A DNA stretch of 34,659 bases from assembly GCF_000350085.1 (NCBI RefSeq), contig NZ_CAUM01000087.1, positions 1 through 34,659 on the forward strand, in the 5' to 3' direction. Made by a program: the position numbers and the translations under genes. The notes beneath the pieces were generated by a model. It saw nothing but the letters and a program-made list of their open reading frames with translations. It did not search any database and was not told where the DNA came from. The stretch's first letter is position 1, and every line of letters starts with the position of its first letter. Shown here one piece after another: positions 25,121 through 32,578 of this stretch. Origin of the DNA: Mesorhizobium metallidurans STM 2683 (lineage in GTDB: Bacteria > Pseudomonadota > Alphaproteobacteria > Rhizobiales > Rhizobiaceae).

Positions 25121-25981
25121 ATGAATTACCGTCACGCCTATCATGCCGGAAACTTCGCCGATGTCGTCAAGCATGTCGTGCTGAGCCGGCTCGTCGAATA
25201 TCTGAAGCAGAAGGACAAGGCGTTCCGCGTCATCGACACGCATGCCGGCATCGGCCGCTACGATTTGTCATCGACCGAAGCGCAGAAGACCGGCGAGTGG
25301 CAAGGGGGCATAGGCCGGCTGATCGATGCCCCGCTTGACGCCAAGGCGGCGGCGCTGCTGGCTCCTTATCTCGATGTGGTCCGCTCGCTCAATCCGGAGC
25401 GGGGGCCGGAGGGTGGGGTGAAAAAATATCCGGGCTCGCCGCTGATCGCCAGGCAGCTCATGCGCAAGCAGGACCGGCTGTCGGCGGTCGAACTGCACCA
25501 GGACGATGCGGCGAGGCTGAAAGCGCTGTTTGCCGGCGATTTCCAGACACGGGTGATCGAGCTCGACGGCTGGCTGGCGCTCGGCGCGCATCTGCCGCCC
25601 AAGGAAAAGCGCGGTCTCCTGCTCATCGATCCGCCCTTCGAGGAGCAGGGCGAGTTCGGCCGGCTCGTCGACGGGCTGCAAAAGGCGCACAAGCGCTGGC
25701 CTGGCGGCATCTATGCGCTGTGGTATCCGGTGAAGGACCGCAAGGCGGTGATCGCCTTCAGGAAGGCGCTCAAGCAATCGGGTATCCCGAGGCTGCTCGA
25801 CATAGACTTCGAGATCAAACCCGCATCGGCCGAACCCAGCCTCGACGGCAGCGGCATGGTGGTGGTCAACCCGCCATTCACGCTGGAAGGCGAATTGCGC
25901 ATTGTGCTGCCGGCGCTGCACCGGCTGCTGGTCGTCGAGAAGCCGGCGGACTGGAGGATGGAGTGGCTGGCAGGGGAGTAA
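25121..25981 (+). CDS. rlmJ: 23S rRNA (adenine2030-N6)-methyltransferase
   Basis: A 286-residue RlmJ, which methylates N6 of A2030 in 23S rRNA. It begins MNYRHAYHAGNFADVVKHVVL, an N-terminal signature of the family, followed by DTHAGIGRYDL (SAM site, Asp40) and the catalytic LLIDPPFEEQ motif (Asp170-Pro-Pro-Phe). The frame is open back to 25028, through the palindromic repeat, but the family N-terminus fixes the ATG at 25121, with AGGTAG before it. It is a single gene with no partner downstream. Confidence 0.95.
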   Translation: MNYRHAYHAGNFADVVKHVVLSRLVEYLKQKDKAFRVIDTHAGIGRYDLSSTEAQKTGEWQGGIGRLIDAPLDAKAAALLAPYLDVVRSLNPERGPEGGVKKYPGSPLIARQLMRKQDRLSAVELHQDDAARLKALFAGDFQTRVIELDGWLALGAHLPPKEKRGLLLIDPPFEEQGEFGRLVDGLQKAHKRWPGGIYALWYPVKDRKAVIAFRKALKQSGIPRLLDIDFEIKPASAEPSLDGSGMVVVNPPFTLEGELRIVLPALHRLLVVEKPADWRMEWLAGE

Positions 25982-26095
25982 AACGCTGGCAAGCGAAACC
26001 CTTTGTTCATCGACGCCATCGAGATGACGGCGCAACCGCTTGACCGCCGCCGAGCGAATCCGCACAGTGCACTGAGTCGACCATAAGAGGCTGCC

Positions 26096-26548
26096 ATGAC
26101 TCGCTTCGCCAGATCCGCCCTTGCCGCATTGATTGCTCTTTGCACACCGCTCGGCACGTCGCTTGGCGTCACACAGGCCGTGCACGCGGCCGACCTTGGC
26201 GTCTATTCCGGCGACGACGGCAGCGTCTGCGGCGAGGACTGGGTGCTGAAAAAGATCACCAACCGCTTTAGCTACCAGGTGCGTCACGTGCCGCAACTGC
26301 CCGATGTCGAAATCGTCGATTTCCAGCGCATCTATCAGCATCGCTATCTGCCGGCCGATGAAACCAGGCCGATCGGTCGTCGCTATTGCGGCGCCACCGT
26401 CAGCCTGTCAGATGGCCGCGACCGCACCATCTGGTATCTGATCGAGGAAGGGCAGGGCTTTGCCTCGATCGGCGACAATGTCGAATTCTGCGTCTCGGGC
26501 TTCGACCGCTGGATGGTCTACAACGGCCGCTGCCGCGTTCTGCGCTGA
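26096..26548 (+). CDS. Small secreted protein of unknown function
   Basis: A 150-residue protein with a clear Sec signal peptide (about 1-31, cleavage near AVHAA-D). The mature part has four cysteines (45, 98, 132, 146), which could make two disulphides, and is rich in aromatic and charged residues (YQVRHVPQLPDVEIVDF, RTIWYLIEEG). That fits a compact periplasmic domain. I do not recognise the family; proteins like this occur in rhizobial genomes as hypotheticals. AGAGG stands 7 bases before the ATG. It probably forms its own transcript. Confidence 0.8.
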   Translation: MTRFARSALAALIALCTPLGTSLGVTQAVHAADLGVYSGDDGSVCGEDWVLKKITNRFSYQVRHVPQLPDVEIVDFQRIYQHRYLPADETRPIGRRYCGATVSLSDGRDRTIWYLIEEGQGFASIGDNVEFCVSGFDRWMVYNGRCRVLR

Positions 26549-26578
26549 GCGCGGCGTTCCCTTTCTAATTTTTCTTCG

Positions 26579-27205
26579 CCTGCGGCGACATCGCTGCAGG
26601 TCGGCTACAGCGTCTTCCTGGTGGCCGCCTACCGCTATGGCGAACTGGGGCAGGTCTATCCGATCGTTCGCGGCAGCGTACCGCTGCTGGTCACCGCTCG
26701 GTGGCTATTTTCTGGCCGGCCAGCAACTCACCATGCCGGAGATCCTCGGCGTCGCGCTCGTTGCGGGCGGCATCATGGCGTCGACGACATCGATCCTCTA
26801 CGCGCTGGCGACGGGTGCGATCATCGCCGCTTATGCGACGGTCGACGCCATCGGCGTTCGCGCGGCGCAAGACAGCGGCGCCTATACGGCCTGGGTGCTG
26901 GTGCTCTACGGCGCCTTGCTGCCGGCGACCTTCGTCGCCTTGCGCGGCAGGCTCGCCGTCGATTTCGGCGCGCCGGAAACCTGGAAGGCGCTGGGCGGCG
27001 GCCTGTTCGCACTGCTCGCCTATGGCGTCGTCGTCGCCGCCTTCGCGCTCGGACGGACGGCCCGATCACCGCGATCCGCGAAACCAGCGTCGTCTTCGCC
27101 GCGTTCATCGGAAGGCTGTTCCTTGGCGAGGCGCTGACGCCAAGGCGCGTCGGTGCCTGCGGTGTCGTCGCGCTTGGCGCCATCTGCCTCGGCTACCAGG
27201 CGTAA
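26579..27205 (+). pseudogene. EamA/DMT family permease, truncated and twice frameshifted
   Basis: Pieces of a drug/metabolite transporter lie in two frames. The first frame reads SLQVGYSVFLVAAYRYGEL and GQVYPIVRGSVPLLVT, then an extra base near 26697 moves the frame to GGYFLAGQQLTMPEILGV and on to the helices up to about 27050, where a second indel returns it to ITAIRETSVVFAAFIGRLFL and the C-terminus at 27205. The family's first 65 or so residues and a start codon are missing; the preceding 30 bases look unrelated. EamA proteins have ten membrane helices and move small metabolites. This copy cannot make a full protein. Confidence 0.82.
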
Positions 27206-27271
27206 AGACCAGAGATGGATACTCCTTGAACTGTCGGGTTGAACTGTCGGGCCGCTGGTTGATCAAGCTCG

Positions 27272-27892
27272 TCAGCGATTTGCCCCGGACAGGTAAGCGC
27301 AGATCAGCTCGACGAGCTGCTTCTGCAGGTCGGCGGCATCCAGCATGCCCCGGCGCGCCGCATTGTGGATCACACCCTCGACCGCGGAGGAAAGCACGCG
27401 TGCGACCGTCTCGGTGTCTTTCCTGCGTCTGCGATACTGCGCCACGGCGGCGGCGTAGTGTTCGAGATAGCGGGATTGGAACGCGGCATGGGCGGCCCGC
27501 GAGCCGCGATCGCCCGGCGCCTCGTCGAGCAGCACCTGGTGCAGCGTCGGGTGGATGCTGTGCGCCGCGATCATGCCGCGCACCAGCTCGCGCGCGAATT
27601 GCCTGAGCGGCTTTTCGTCCGCGGCCGCTTCGCTGATGATCGACAGCACGTGATCGAAGTGGCGGCGCCGGATGGCCTCGACCAGGGCGAGCTTGTCGGG
27701 GAAATATTGATAGAGCGAGCCGATGCTGACGCCGGCCGCCTCGGCCACCTTGTTTGTGGTGAAGCCGACCCACCCAAGCTCGCTCAGAATATGAGCACCG
27801 GCTTCGATGATTGCCTCGACGGTCGCGATCGAGCGCGCCTGGCGCGGCTGCTTGCGCATGCGCTGACGCGATTTTGCAATGCGAGTAGACAC
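27272..27892 (-). CDS. TetR family transcriptional regulator
   Basis: A 206-residue repressor. The N-terminal TetR helix-turn-helix is complete: ATVEAIIEAGAHILSELG, then FTTNKVAEAAGVSIGSLYQYFPDKLAL (about 43-70), and the C-terminal ligand and dimer domain is alpha-helical, with no family I can name. The GTG at 27892 is chosen because GGGGG lies about 8 bases before it; the ATG at 27859 and an upstream ATG at 27922 are possible. It is divergent from a broken dinB gene, with a 14-base direct repeat between them, and convergent with a broken permease. TetR genes often control a divergent neighbour, and here that neighbour is dead. Confidence 0.88.
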   Translation of the reverse strand: MSTRIAKSRQRMRKQPRQARSIATVEAIIEAGAHILSELGWVGFTTNKVAEAAGVSIGSLYQYFPDKLALVEAIRRRHFDHVLSIISEAAADEKPLRQFARELVRGMIAAHSIHPTLHQVLLDEAPGDRGSRAAHAAFQSRYLEHYAAAVAQYRRRRKDTETVARVLSSAVEGVIHNAARRGMLDAADLQKQLVELICAYLSGANR

Positions 27893-27906
27893 GTTTGCTT
27901 GCCCCC

Positions 27907-27934
27907 ATGAAAATACGAACATGAAAATATAAAC
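27907..27934. repeat. 14-base tandem repeat, candidate TetR operator
   Basis: ATGAAAATACGAAC is followed at once by ATGAAAATATAAAC (12 of 14 identical), 15 bases upstream of the TetR start and 39 bases upstream of the dinB remnant. Its place in the divergent promoter suggests an operator or promoter element. TetR sites are usually palindromic, which this is not. Confidence 0.35.
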
Positions 27935-27972
27935 AACATACTCACATTTTCCGGACCGGAAGGAAACCAATC

Positions 27973-28215
27973 ATGAGCGCCTTGATCTTGCTTCGCAGCC
28001 TCTTTGCCTGTCAGGCCTGGGCCAACGACGAACAACTGGAGAAAATCGCGAGCCTGGATCGGCATGTGCACAATGAGGAACGGCACGCCGCGATGCGGCT
28101 GATCAGTCATTGCCACGTGGTGGCTGATCAGTCATTGCCACGTGGTGGCGTGAATATTTTCGGCGCATCTCCTCGGCGAGAGCCACGGCTAAGACGCTGC
28201 CAATACAGCGGACAC
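27973..28215 (+). pseudogene. DinB family protein, disrupted by a 25-bp duplication and stops
   Basis: The first 49 codons read as a DinB/YfiT-like four-helix protein: SLFACQAWANDEQLEKIASLD, then NEERHAAMRLISHCHVV. At 28097-28146 a perfect 25-base duplication shifts the frame. If one copy is removed the reading continues as HVV, a stop, IFSAHLLGESHG, a stop, then DAANTADT, which is the normal continuation of the family; so the remnant once was a longer gene. After about 28215 similarity fades and about two thirds of the protein is missing. DinB proteins are metal-binding, often thiol-linked enzymes. This copy is not functional. Confidence 0.78.
28097..28146 (+). repeat. Perfect 25-bp tandem duplication
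   Basis: Two identical 25-base copies starting GGCTGATCAGTCATTGCC, at 28097-28121 and 28122-28146, with three bases (GGC) of a third. It lies in the dinB remnant; 25 is not a multiple of three and so breaks the frame. Confidence 0.95.
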
Positions 28216-28805
28216 ACAACCACGCTATAACACTTTGAATCTGCTTCATGATTTCAGAATCTAAGATCAGCAAGCAAGAATAGATTCCGATTTTCCGGGC
28301 CGATGCGTTGGTGCTCGACTGACTGAGGGTTGCCAATTTTCGCAACCTCAACTTCTTTGTTGAAAGCAAAATCCCGATCTTGTTAAATGTGAGCTTGAGG
28401 CTCGCTTTCGTCCCGCAAGGTGATGCGGCGACACTCGTCCTGTTGCTTCTGTCTACGCCTTCAGTTCACCGCGTTTGACAAGACGAAGCGGGCGGTGCCG
28501 CAGCTCTTCGCGGTCGTCGCCACCAGCAGTCGATGTCTGCGGGTGGAGGCTGTTCGAAAAGTTCCTGCGCTTCTCGACAAGACCAACCAAGATAGAGCGC
28601 GCAGAATTTCCGTCGCAGAATTTCACCACACAGGTCGAAGATCCCAAGTGGATTTTGCGACAATCTGCATGGTCGTGCGGATGACGTAACCAAAATTTAA
28701 GCTGCGAAAATCATTGTAATGCTTCGCTGGCTAGACACAAGCGAGTCAGATATGCATGACAAGCCGGGTCACTAATGGCCATCGGCACAACGCAAGGGGC
28801 ATCGC
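28216..28805. other. AT-richer region without a supported gene
   Basis: About 590 bases of lower GC content than the rest of the window. Short open frames exist on both strands; one minus-strand stretch (28690-28470) reads GIFDLCGEILRRKFCALYL then LGWSCREAQELFEQ, which looks protein-like, but there is no full gene or family I know. A stem GAGGGTTGC/GCAACCTC is at 28325-28349. The 120 bases before the histone-like gene probably hold its promoter. Confidence 0.45.
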
Positions 28806-29228
28806 ATGGCTAAGACGTCATCCAAAGCGCCGGCATCCAAGGCACCGGCAAAGAAAGCACCAGTAAAGGCAGCGGCGGCGAAAGCCGCGACTGCGGTTAA
28901 GAAAGCAGCACCTGCTGCCAAGCCTAAGGCAAAGGCTGCGCCGGCCAAGAAGCCGGCCGCAAAGGCCGCGGCTAAACCGGCAGTGAAGAAAGCGGCACCG
29001 GCCAAGGCCAAGGCTGCACCGGCAAAGAAGGCTGCACCGGCAAAGAAGGCGGCACCGGCCAAGAAGCCGGCTGCAAAGGCCGCGGCGAAACCCGCCGCGA
29101 AGAAGGCAGCGCCGGCAAAGGCCAAGGCTCCGCTGAAGGCAGCCGCGGCGAAGTCCTCAGCACCGGTGAAGAAAGCAGCACCTGCCAAGAAGGCAGCGCC
29201 TGCCAAGGCCAAGGCCGCGAAGAAGTAG
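28806..29228 (+). CDS. Lys/Ala/Pro-rich histone H1-like protein
   Basis: A 140-residue protein composed almost wholly of Ala, Lys and Pro, in PAKKA, AAKAAAKPA and PAKAKA units, without any hydrophobic core. It is very basic and resembles the C-terminal tail of eukaryotic histone H1 and bacterial proteins such as AlgP and the tail of rhizobial HU-like proteins, which bind and compact DNA. A 38-residue unit is duplicated (residues 46-70 repeated at 84-108; 114 bases at DNA level, 28941 onward and 29055 onward). AAGGGG precedes the ATG. The repeats should make its length vary between strains. A terminator lies 125 bases downstream. Confidence 0.83.
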   Translation: MAKTSSKAPASKAPAKKAPVKAAAAKAATAVKKAAPAAKPKAKAAPAKKPAAKAAAKPAVKKAAPAKAKAAPAKKAAPAKKAAPAKKPAAKAAAKPAAKKAAPAKAKAPLKAAAAKSSAPVKKAAPAKKAAPAKAKAAKK

Positions 29229-29352
29229 TCGCGTTTCTTAGCGCGCCGGGGACAATGCCGGAACACATGAGGGCGGATGCCATCAAGGCGCCGCGCTATG
29301 CGCTTTGGTATTGAGGCGCTCGAAAAGAGGGGCGGAGGTATCTTTCGCAGCT

Positions 29353-29390
29353 CCCCGGACTTCGCCGTGCGGCGAAGTCCGGGGGCTTTT
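29353..29390 (+). terminator. Strong intrinsic terminator after the histone-like gene
   Basis: A 14-bp perfect stem (CCCCGGACTTCGCC and complement, loop GTGC) is followed by GCTTTT. The nearest upstream gene on the plus strand is the histone-like one. Confidence 0.88.
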
Positions 29391-29518
29391 ATTGCGTCTC
29401 AACGGCGGCTGGCGCTCACGATAGATGTCACCTCTGGCGGCTGGTTTTTCCGCTGCTGGCCGTTGCCTCATTAAAGGCGATCGGTAAAAACGCACTGTCC
29501 ATAAACAGGAAACCGATC

Positions 29519-30115
29519 ATGCCGAAGCTGCTCTATGCGTCCACTTCCCCCTATAGCTCCAAGGTGCGCATGGCGGCACTTTATGCCGGCATCGCCGTCG
29601 ATCTCGTGCCTGTCAAGACCGAGGACAAGCCGGCCGAGTTGATCGGCGCCAATCCGCTTGGCAAGATTCCGGTGCTGGTGCTGGACGATGGCCGCTCGAT
29701 CCACGACAGCCGCGCCATTACCCAGCATCTCAGCCGGGTGTCGAAGAATGCGCTGTTGCCGCGCAATCCCGACAAGCGCCTCGAGGCTGAGGTACTGGAG
29801 GCGCTGGCCGACGGCATCTGCGACTGCGCGCTGTCGATGGTCTATGAGCGGCGCACCCGCCCTGAGGACATGGTCTACCAGCCTTGGCTCGATCGCCAGT
29901 GGGCAAAGATCACCGCGGCACTCGATCTGCTCAACGCCAATCCGCCAAAGCTGCCGAAGAAGATCACCACCGGCCAGATCGCGCTGCGCGCCTGCCTCGG
30001 TTATCTTTCGCTGCGCTTTGCCGGAAAATGGGAGAAGGGCCGCAGCCGGCTGATCCGCTGGGCGGCACGTTTTGATGAGAAATTTCCCGAGCTGAAGCCG
30101 GCGGTTCCGGGCTGA
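29519..30115 (+). CDS. Glutathione S-transferase family protein
   Basis: A 198-residue GST-fold protein. The thioredoxin-like N-domain has STSPYSSKVRMAALYAGI, the cis-proline IPVL at 50-53 and the glutathione gamma-Glu contact DSRAI (Asp63-Ser64). The helical C-domain follows from about 83 (LEAEVLEALADGICDCALSMVYE). The usual catalytic residue area at 8-13 has Ser and Tyr but no Cys. GSTs conjugate or reduce with glutathione; the substrate is unknown. AGGAAAC precedes the ATG. It stands alone in the accessory zone, and codon use is like the core genome. Confidence 0.88.
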   Translation: MPKLLYASTSPYSSKVRMAALYAGIAVDLVPVKTEDKPAELIGANPLGKIPVLVLDDGRSIHDSRAITQHLSRVSKNALLPRNPDKRLEAEVLEALADGICDCALSMVYERRTRPEDMVYQPWLDRQWAKITAALDLLNANPPKLPKKITTGQIALRACLGYLSLRFAGKWEKGRSRLIRWAARFDEKFPELKPAVPG

Positions 30116-30161
30116 AGGCAGGGGGATGTCTTCGGTATTTGAGATTGGCGAAAGCCGGGAT

Positions 30162-30214
30162 GGCGCCCAATCTCCCCCTTGTGCGGGAGATGTCCGGAAG
30201 GACAGAGGGGCGCC
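30162..30214. repeat. Mesorhizobium-type intergenic repeat
   Basis: GGCGCC at both ends (30162-30167 and 30209-30214) encloses two hairpins: ATCTCCC/GGGAGAT (30170-30191) and GTCC/GGAC. The block AATCTCCCCCTTGTG followed by GGAGATGTCCGG and GGACAGAGGGG matches a repeat I know as common between Mesorhizobium genes. It is shared in part with 12871-12906. Confidence 0.7.
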
Positions 30215-30236
30215 GTAGAGCGCTCACTTCAATAGT

Positions 30237-30437
30237 ATGGAGGATTTGACAATGCCTCACACGCCATTGCATCCGCGACACCGTGCAAACGCCAAATCGA
30301 TGCGCAGGGTCATGACCGACGCCGAGCTGAAACTCTGGAACGAACTTCGTGCGCACCGACTGATGGGGCTTGGCTTCCGGCGTCAATTTCCGATCGCCAG
30401 TTACATTGTCGACTTTGCTTGTCCGGAGAAGAAACTC
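30237..30437 (+). pseudogene. DUF559 endonuclease-like protein, 3' truncated
   Basis: About 65 codons of a DUF559 protein (Vsr-like nuclease fold) remain: RANAKSMRRVMTDAELKLW, NELRAHRLMGLGFRRQ, then IASYIVDFACPEKKL. In intact members a segment like IVELDGSQH with catalytic residues follows. Here the sequence switches at about 30432-30440 to part of another gene, so the nuclease-like core is gone. The frame runs on to a stop at 30509 with unrelated residues. An ATG at 30237 or 30252 could start it. Confidence 0.8.
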
Positions 30438-30625
30438 GTACCGTGGCGTATCTCGCCTATGCCCTGGCTCGTGGTGTCGCTGAAGGGAAATACGCTTACC
30501 CATTCATAGATGTGTCCGCGAATGGCTGGGTCGGGGTCATGTCGAACGCCGTCGTGATCGCTCTCGGTTTCGTCGCGGCAGCCGAAGTCCTGGTCTTGGT
30601 TGACCGAATGCTGGCTCCACGCTGA
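30434..30625 (+). pseudogene. Pr6Pr (FAR-17a/AIG1-like) membrane protein, C-terminal remnant
   Basis: In another frame than the DUF559 remnant, about 62 codons read TVAYLAYALARGVAEGKYAY, PFIDVSANGWVGVMSN, then a hydrophobic helix and VDRMLAPR. The Y-P-F-I/L-D motif after a Y-A-L-x-R-G helix is typical of the end of Pr6Pr family membrane proteins, which have about 200 residues and six helices. The first two thirds are missing. The piece is fused to the DUF559 remnant, as after a deletion. Confidence 0.62.
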
Positions 30626-30690
30626 CCTCGATATCGCGCGTGGCTGCGCCGACGGCCGAGACGCTTCAGCGCACGGCAGGCGCCGGGCAC

Positions 30691-30721
30691 AAAAAAAGCC
30701 GGGCGCGAGGCCCGGCTTTTT
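30691..30721 (-). terminator. Bidirectional intrinsic terminator after omp25-like gene
   Basis: AGCCGGGC and GCCCGGCT with a 5-base loop, seven A residues on one side and five T on the other. It lies 21 bases past the stop of the minus-strand barrel gene and would also stop plus-strand transcripts. Confidence 0.9.
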
Positions 30722-30741
30722 CGTGTCGTGGCTTGAACGAC

Positions 30742-31392
30742 TTAGAACTTCATACCGACGCCAAAGGTGACGCGGTTGTCGGTCGACTTGACTTCGCCGA
30801 GGCCGTCGAAGTCCTTCTTGCCGAAATCAGTGTAGCGATATTCGACACGGCCGAACACATTGTCGGTGATCTTGATGTCGGTACCGAGACCGGCCGTCCA
30901 GCCGAGCATGGTGTTGCTCTCGCTGAAGCCAGCGGCTTCCATCTTCTGGTTCCTGAGCGCACCACCTGCGGTGCCGTAGAGCAGGATCTCCGGGGTGACG
31001 GAGTAACCGAGGCGGGCGCGCAGCGAGCCTTCGAAGCCGCCCTTCGACTCGAGGCCGGCATTGTCGCCCTTGACATCGGTATAGCCAATATCGGCTTCAG
31101 CACCGTAGACGAAGTTCTCCTGCTGCCACTGATAGCCGCCGAAGACGCTGCCGACGAAGCCGTCGGTGTCGATGTCAACGCCCACATCCTCGGCATCGGC
31201 CTTGCCGCTGAAGCCGTAGCCGACGCTCAGACCGGCATAGGGACCGGCCCAGGAAGCGACAGGAAGTTCTGCGATCGGCGCGGGTGCCGGCGGCTCTTCC
31301 GAAACAACGTCCGCGGCGTAGGCGGTTCCACTGAGGGCGAAGAGCCCGAGCGCTACCGCCAGCGGTCGCGCAAATTTAAGATTGGCTTGCAT
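30742..31392 (-). CDS. Outer-membrane beta-barrel protein, Omp25/Omp31-like
   Basis: A 216-residue porin-family eight-strand barrel. A signal peptide ends near residue 26 (GTAYA-AD); a Pro-rich linker (PPAPAPIAEL) precedes the barrel, which shows WAGPYAGLSVGYGF, FGGYQWQQENFVYGAEADIGY, LRARLGYSV and VFGRVEYRYTDFG, and the terminal Phe that the BAM machine recognises. Relatives (Omp25, Omp31, RopB) are abundant structural proteins of the outer membrane of Rhizobiales. AAGGAG precedes the ATG by 10 bases, a strong ribosome binding site. It is a single gene with its own terminator. Confidence 0.92.
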   Translation of the reverse strand: MQANLKFARPLAVALGLFALSGTAYAADVVSEEPPAPAPIAELPVASWAGPYAGLSVGYGFSGKADAEDVGVDIDTDGFVGSVFGGYQWQQENFVYGAEADIGYTDVKGDNAGLESKGGFEGSLRARLGYSVTPEILLYGTAGGALRNQKMEAAGFSESNTMLGWTAGLGTDIKITDNVFGRVEYRYTDFGKKDFDGLGEVKSTDNRVTFGVGMKF

Positions 31393-31801
31393 TGTTCTTT
31401 ACTCCTTAAGCCACAGGCACAGGCTTGTTTTTCGCGAATGCCCTCAACCCGTCCGGGGGGATAAACGGATCTGGCGCTCGCCGGTTCCAAATGTCGTGTC
31501 AAAATGCGGCTGAAGCGAACCTGAACTTGGGTCATTCCCTGGCACGAATGAGGCCAAACCTTGACGTTGCATCCGCGCAACAGATGGTGTCAGGAGGCTT
31601 TGCCATGCTGCGCTGCACACCGCTTGGAGCAAGGAGTCCAGGGCTCTATATTGCGGTCCGGCAGGCCGAGTCCCGGCCAGAGTCGAAAGGCCGTATGGCC
31701 GCTTTGCCACAATGCTGCCCAAGGTACGAACTGCATTTAACCCTTGGCCGGCCATATTTGCCGGCGGGCTGAAATTGGAGCCCCGATTAAGGATTGACAG
31801 G
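31393..31801. other. Divergent intergenic region, omp25-like / SDR gene
   Basis: 409 bases that must hold the promoters of the two divergent genes. Open frames exist on the plus strand but do not look like protein. I found no certain promoter, operator or RNA. An inverted pair GCCGGC around 31750-31770 is short. Confidence 0.4.
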
Positions 31802-32578
31802 ATGAGCAAAGCCGCTGGAACGGCGCTGGTAACGGGCGGAGGCAAGCGGATCGGCAAGGCGATTGTCGAGGATCTGGCCGCAAACGGTTTTGCCATGGCG
31901 ATTCACTGCAACAGCTCACGGGCCGAGGCGGAGACGCTGGCGGAAAAGATCAAGGATGGTCAATTTGGCCGGAATGGCCGCGCCGCTGTGGTTGCCGCCG
32001 ACCTGACCGATATGGAAGCGGTCGGCGATCTGATCGGCCGCGCCGAAGCGGCACTCGGGCCCGTCACGCTGCTGGTCAACAACGCCTCGCTGTTCGTGGA
32101 CGATACGGTTCAGGATTTCGACTGGCTTGCCTGGGACCGGCACTTCGCCATCCATGTCAAGGCGCCGGCGCTGCTGGCGCAGAGCTTCGCCCGCGCCTTG
32201 CCGCAAGGGCAGGAGGGGCTGATCGTCAACATGATCGACCAGCGCGTCTGGCGGCCGACGCCGCGCTATTTCTCTTATGCGCTGTCGAAGTCGACGCTGT
32301 GGACGCAAACCCAGATGCTGGCCCAGGCGCTGGGACCCCGTATCCGCGTCAACGCCATCGGTCCTGGCCCGACGCTGAAGAACATGCGGCAGGACGATCA
32401 TGATTTTGCCGCGCAGCTCGACGGCCTGATCCTGAAACGCGGCCCGGAATTGCCGGAATTCGGCGCCACCATCCGCTATCTCTGGGCGGCGCGCTCGGTC
32501 ACCGGCCAGATGATCGCGCTCGATGGCGGCCAACATCTTGCATGGCAGACGCCCGATGTGACAGGCATGGTGGAATGA
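31802..32578 (+). CDS. SDR oxidoreductase of pteridine reductase type
   Basis: A 258-residue short-chain dehydrogenase. Its cofactor motif is TGGGKRIG (11-18), with Arg instead of the usual Gly, and the catalytic set is Asp146, Tyr159 and Lys163 instead of Ser-Tyr-Lys. Both traits, including the 13- and 4-residue spacings, are those of pteridine reductase PTR1 and of FolM, which reduce dihydropterins or dihydromonapterin. NNAS at 93-96 replaces NNAG. A role in tetrahydropterin supply is inferred. The ATG at 31802 starts at the family N-terminus. The TGA overlaps the uvrC ATG (ATGA). Confidence 0.85.
   Translation: MSKAAGTALVTGGGKRIGKAIVEDLAANGFAMAIHCNSSRAEAETLAEKIKDGQFGRNGRAAVVAADLTDMEAVGDLIGRAEAALGPVTLLVNNASLFVDDTVQDFDWLAWDRHFAIHVKAPALLAQSFARALPQGQEGLIVNMIDQRVWRPTPRYFSYALSKSTLWTQTQMLAQALGPRIRVNAIGPGPTLKNMRQDDHDFAAQLDGLILKRGPELPEFGATIRYLWAARSVTGQMIALDGGQHLAWQTPDVTGMVE

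Noticed and set aside
28103..28369. Minus-strand 88-codon open frame over the dinB remnant
   Set aside because: It is antisense to recognisable DinB coding sequence, and it spans the 25-base duplication without any similarity.
28941..29130. Possible repeat array or CRISPR in the Lys/Ala-rich region
   Set aside because: The repeats keep the reading frame and code for PAKKA-type units; there are no regular spacers or cas genes.
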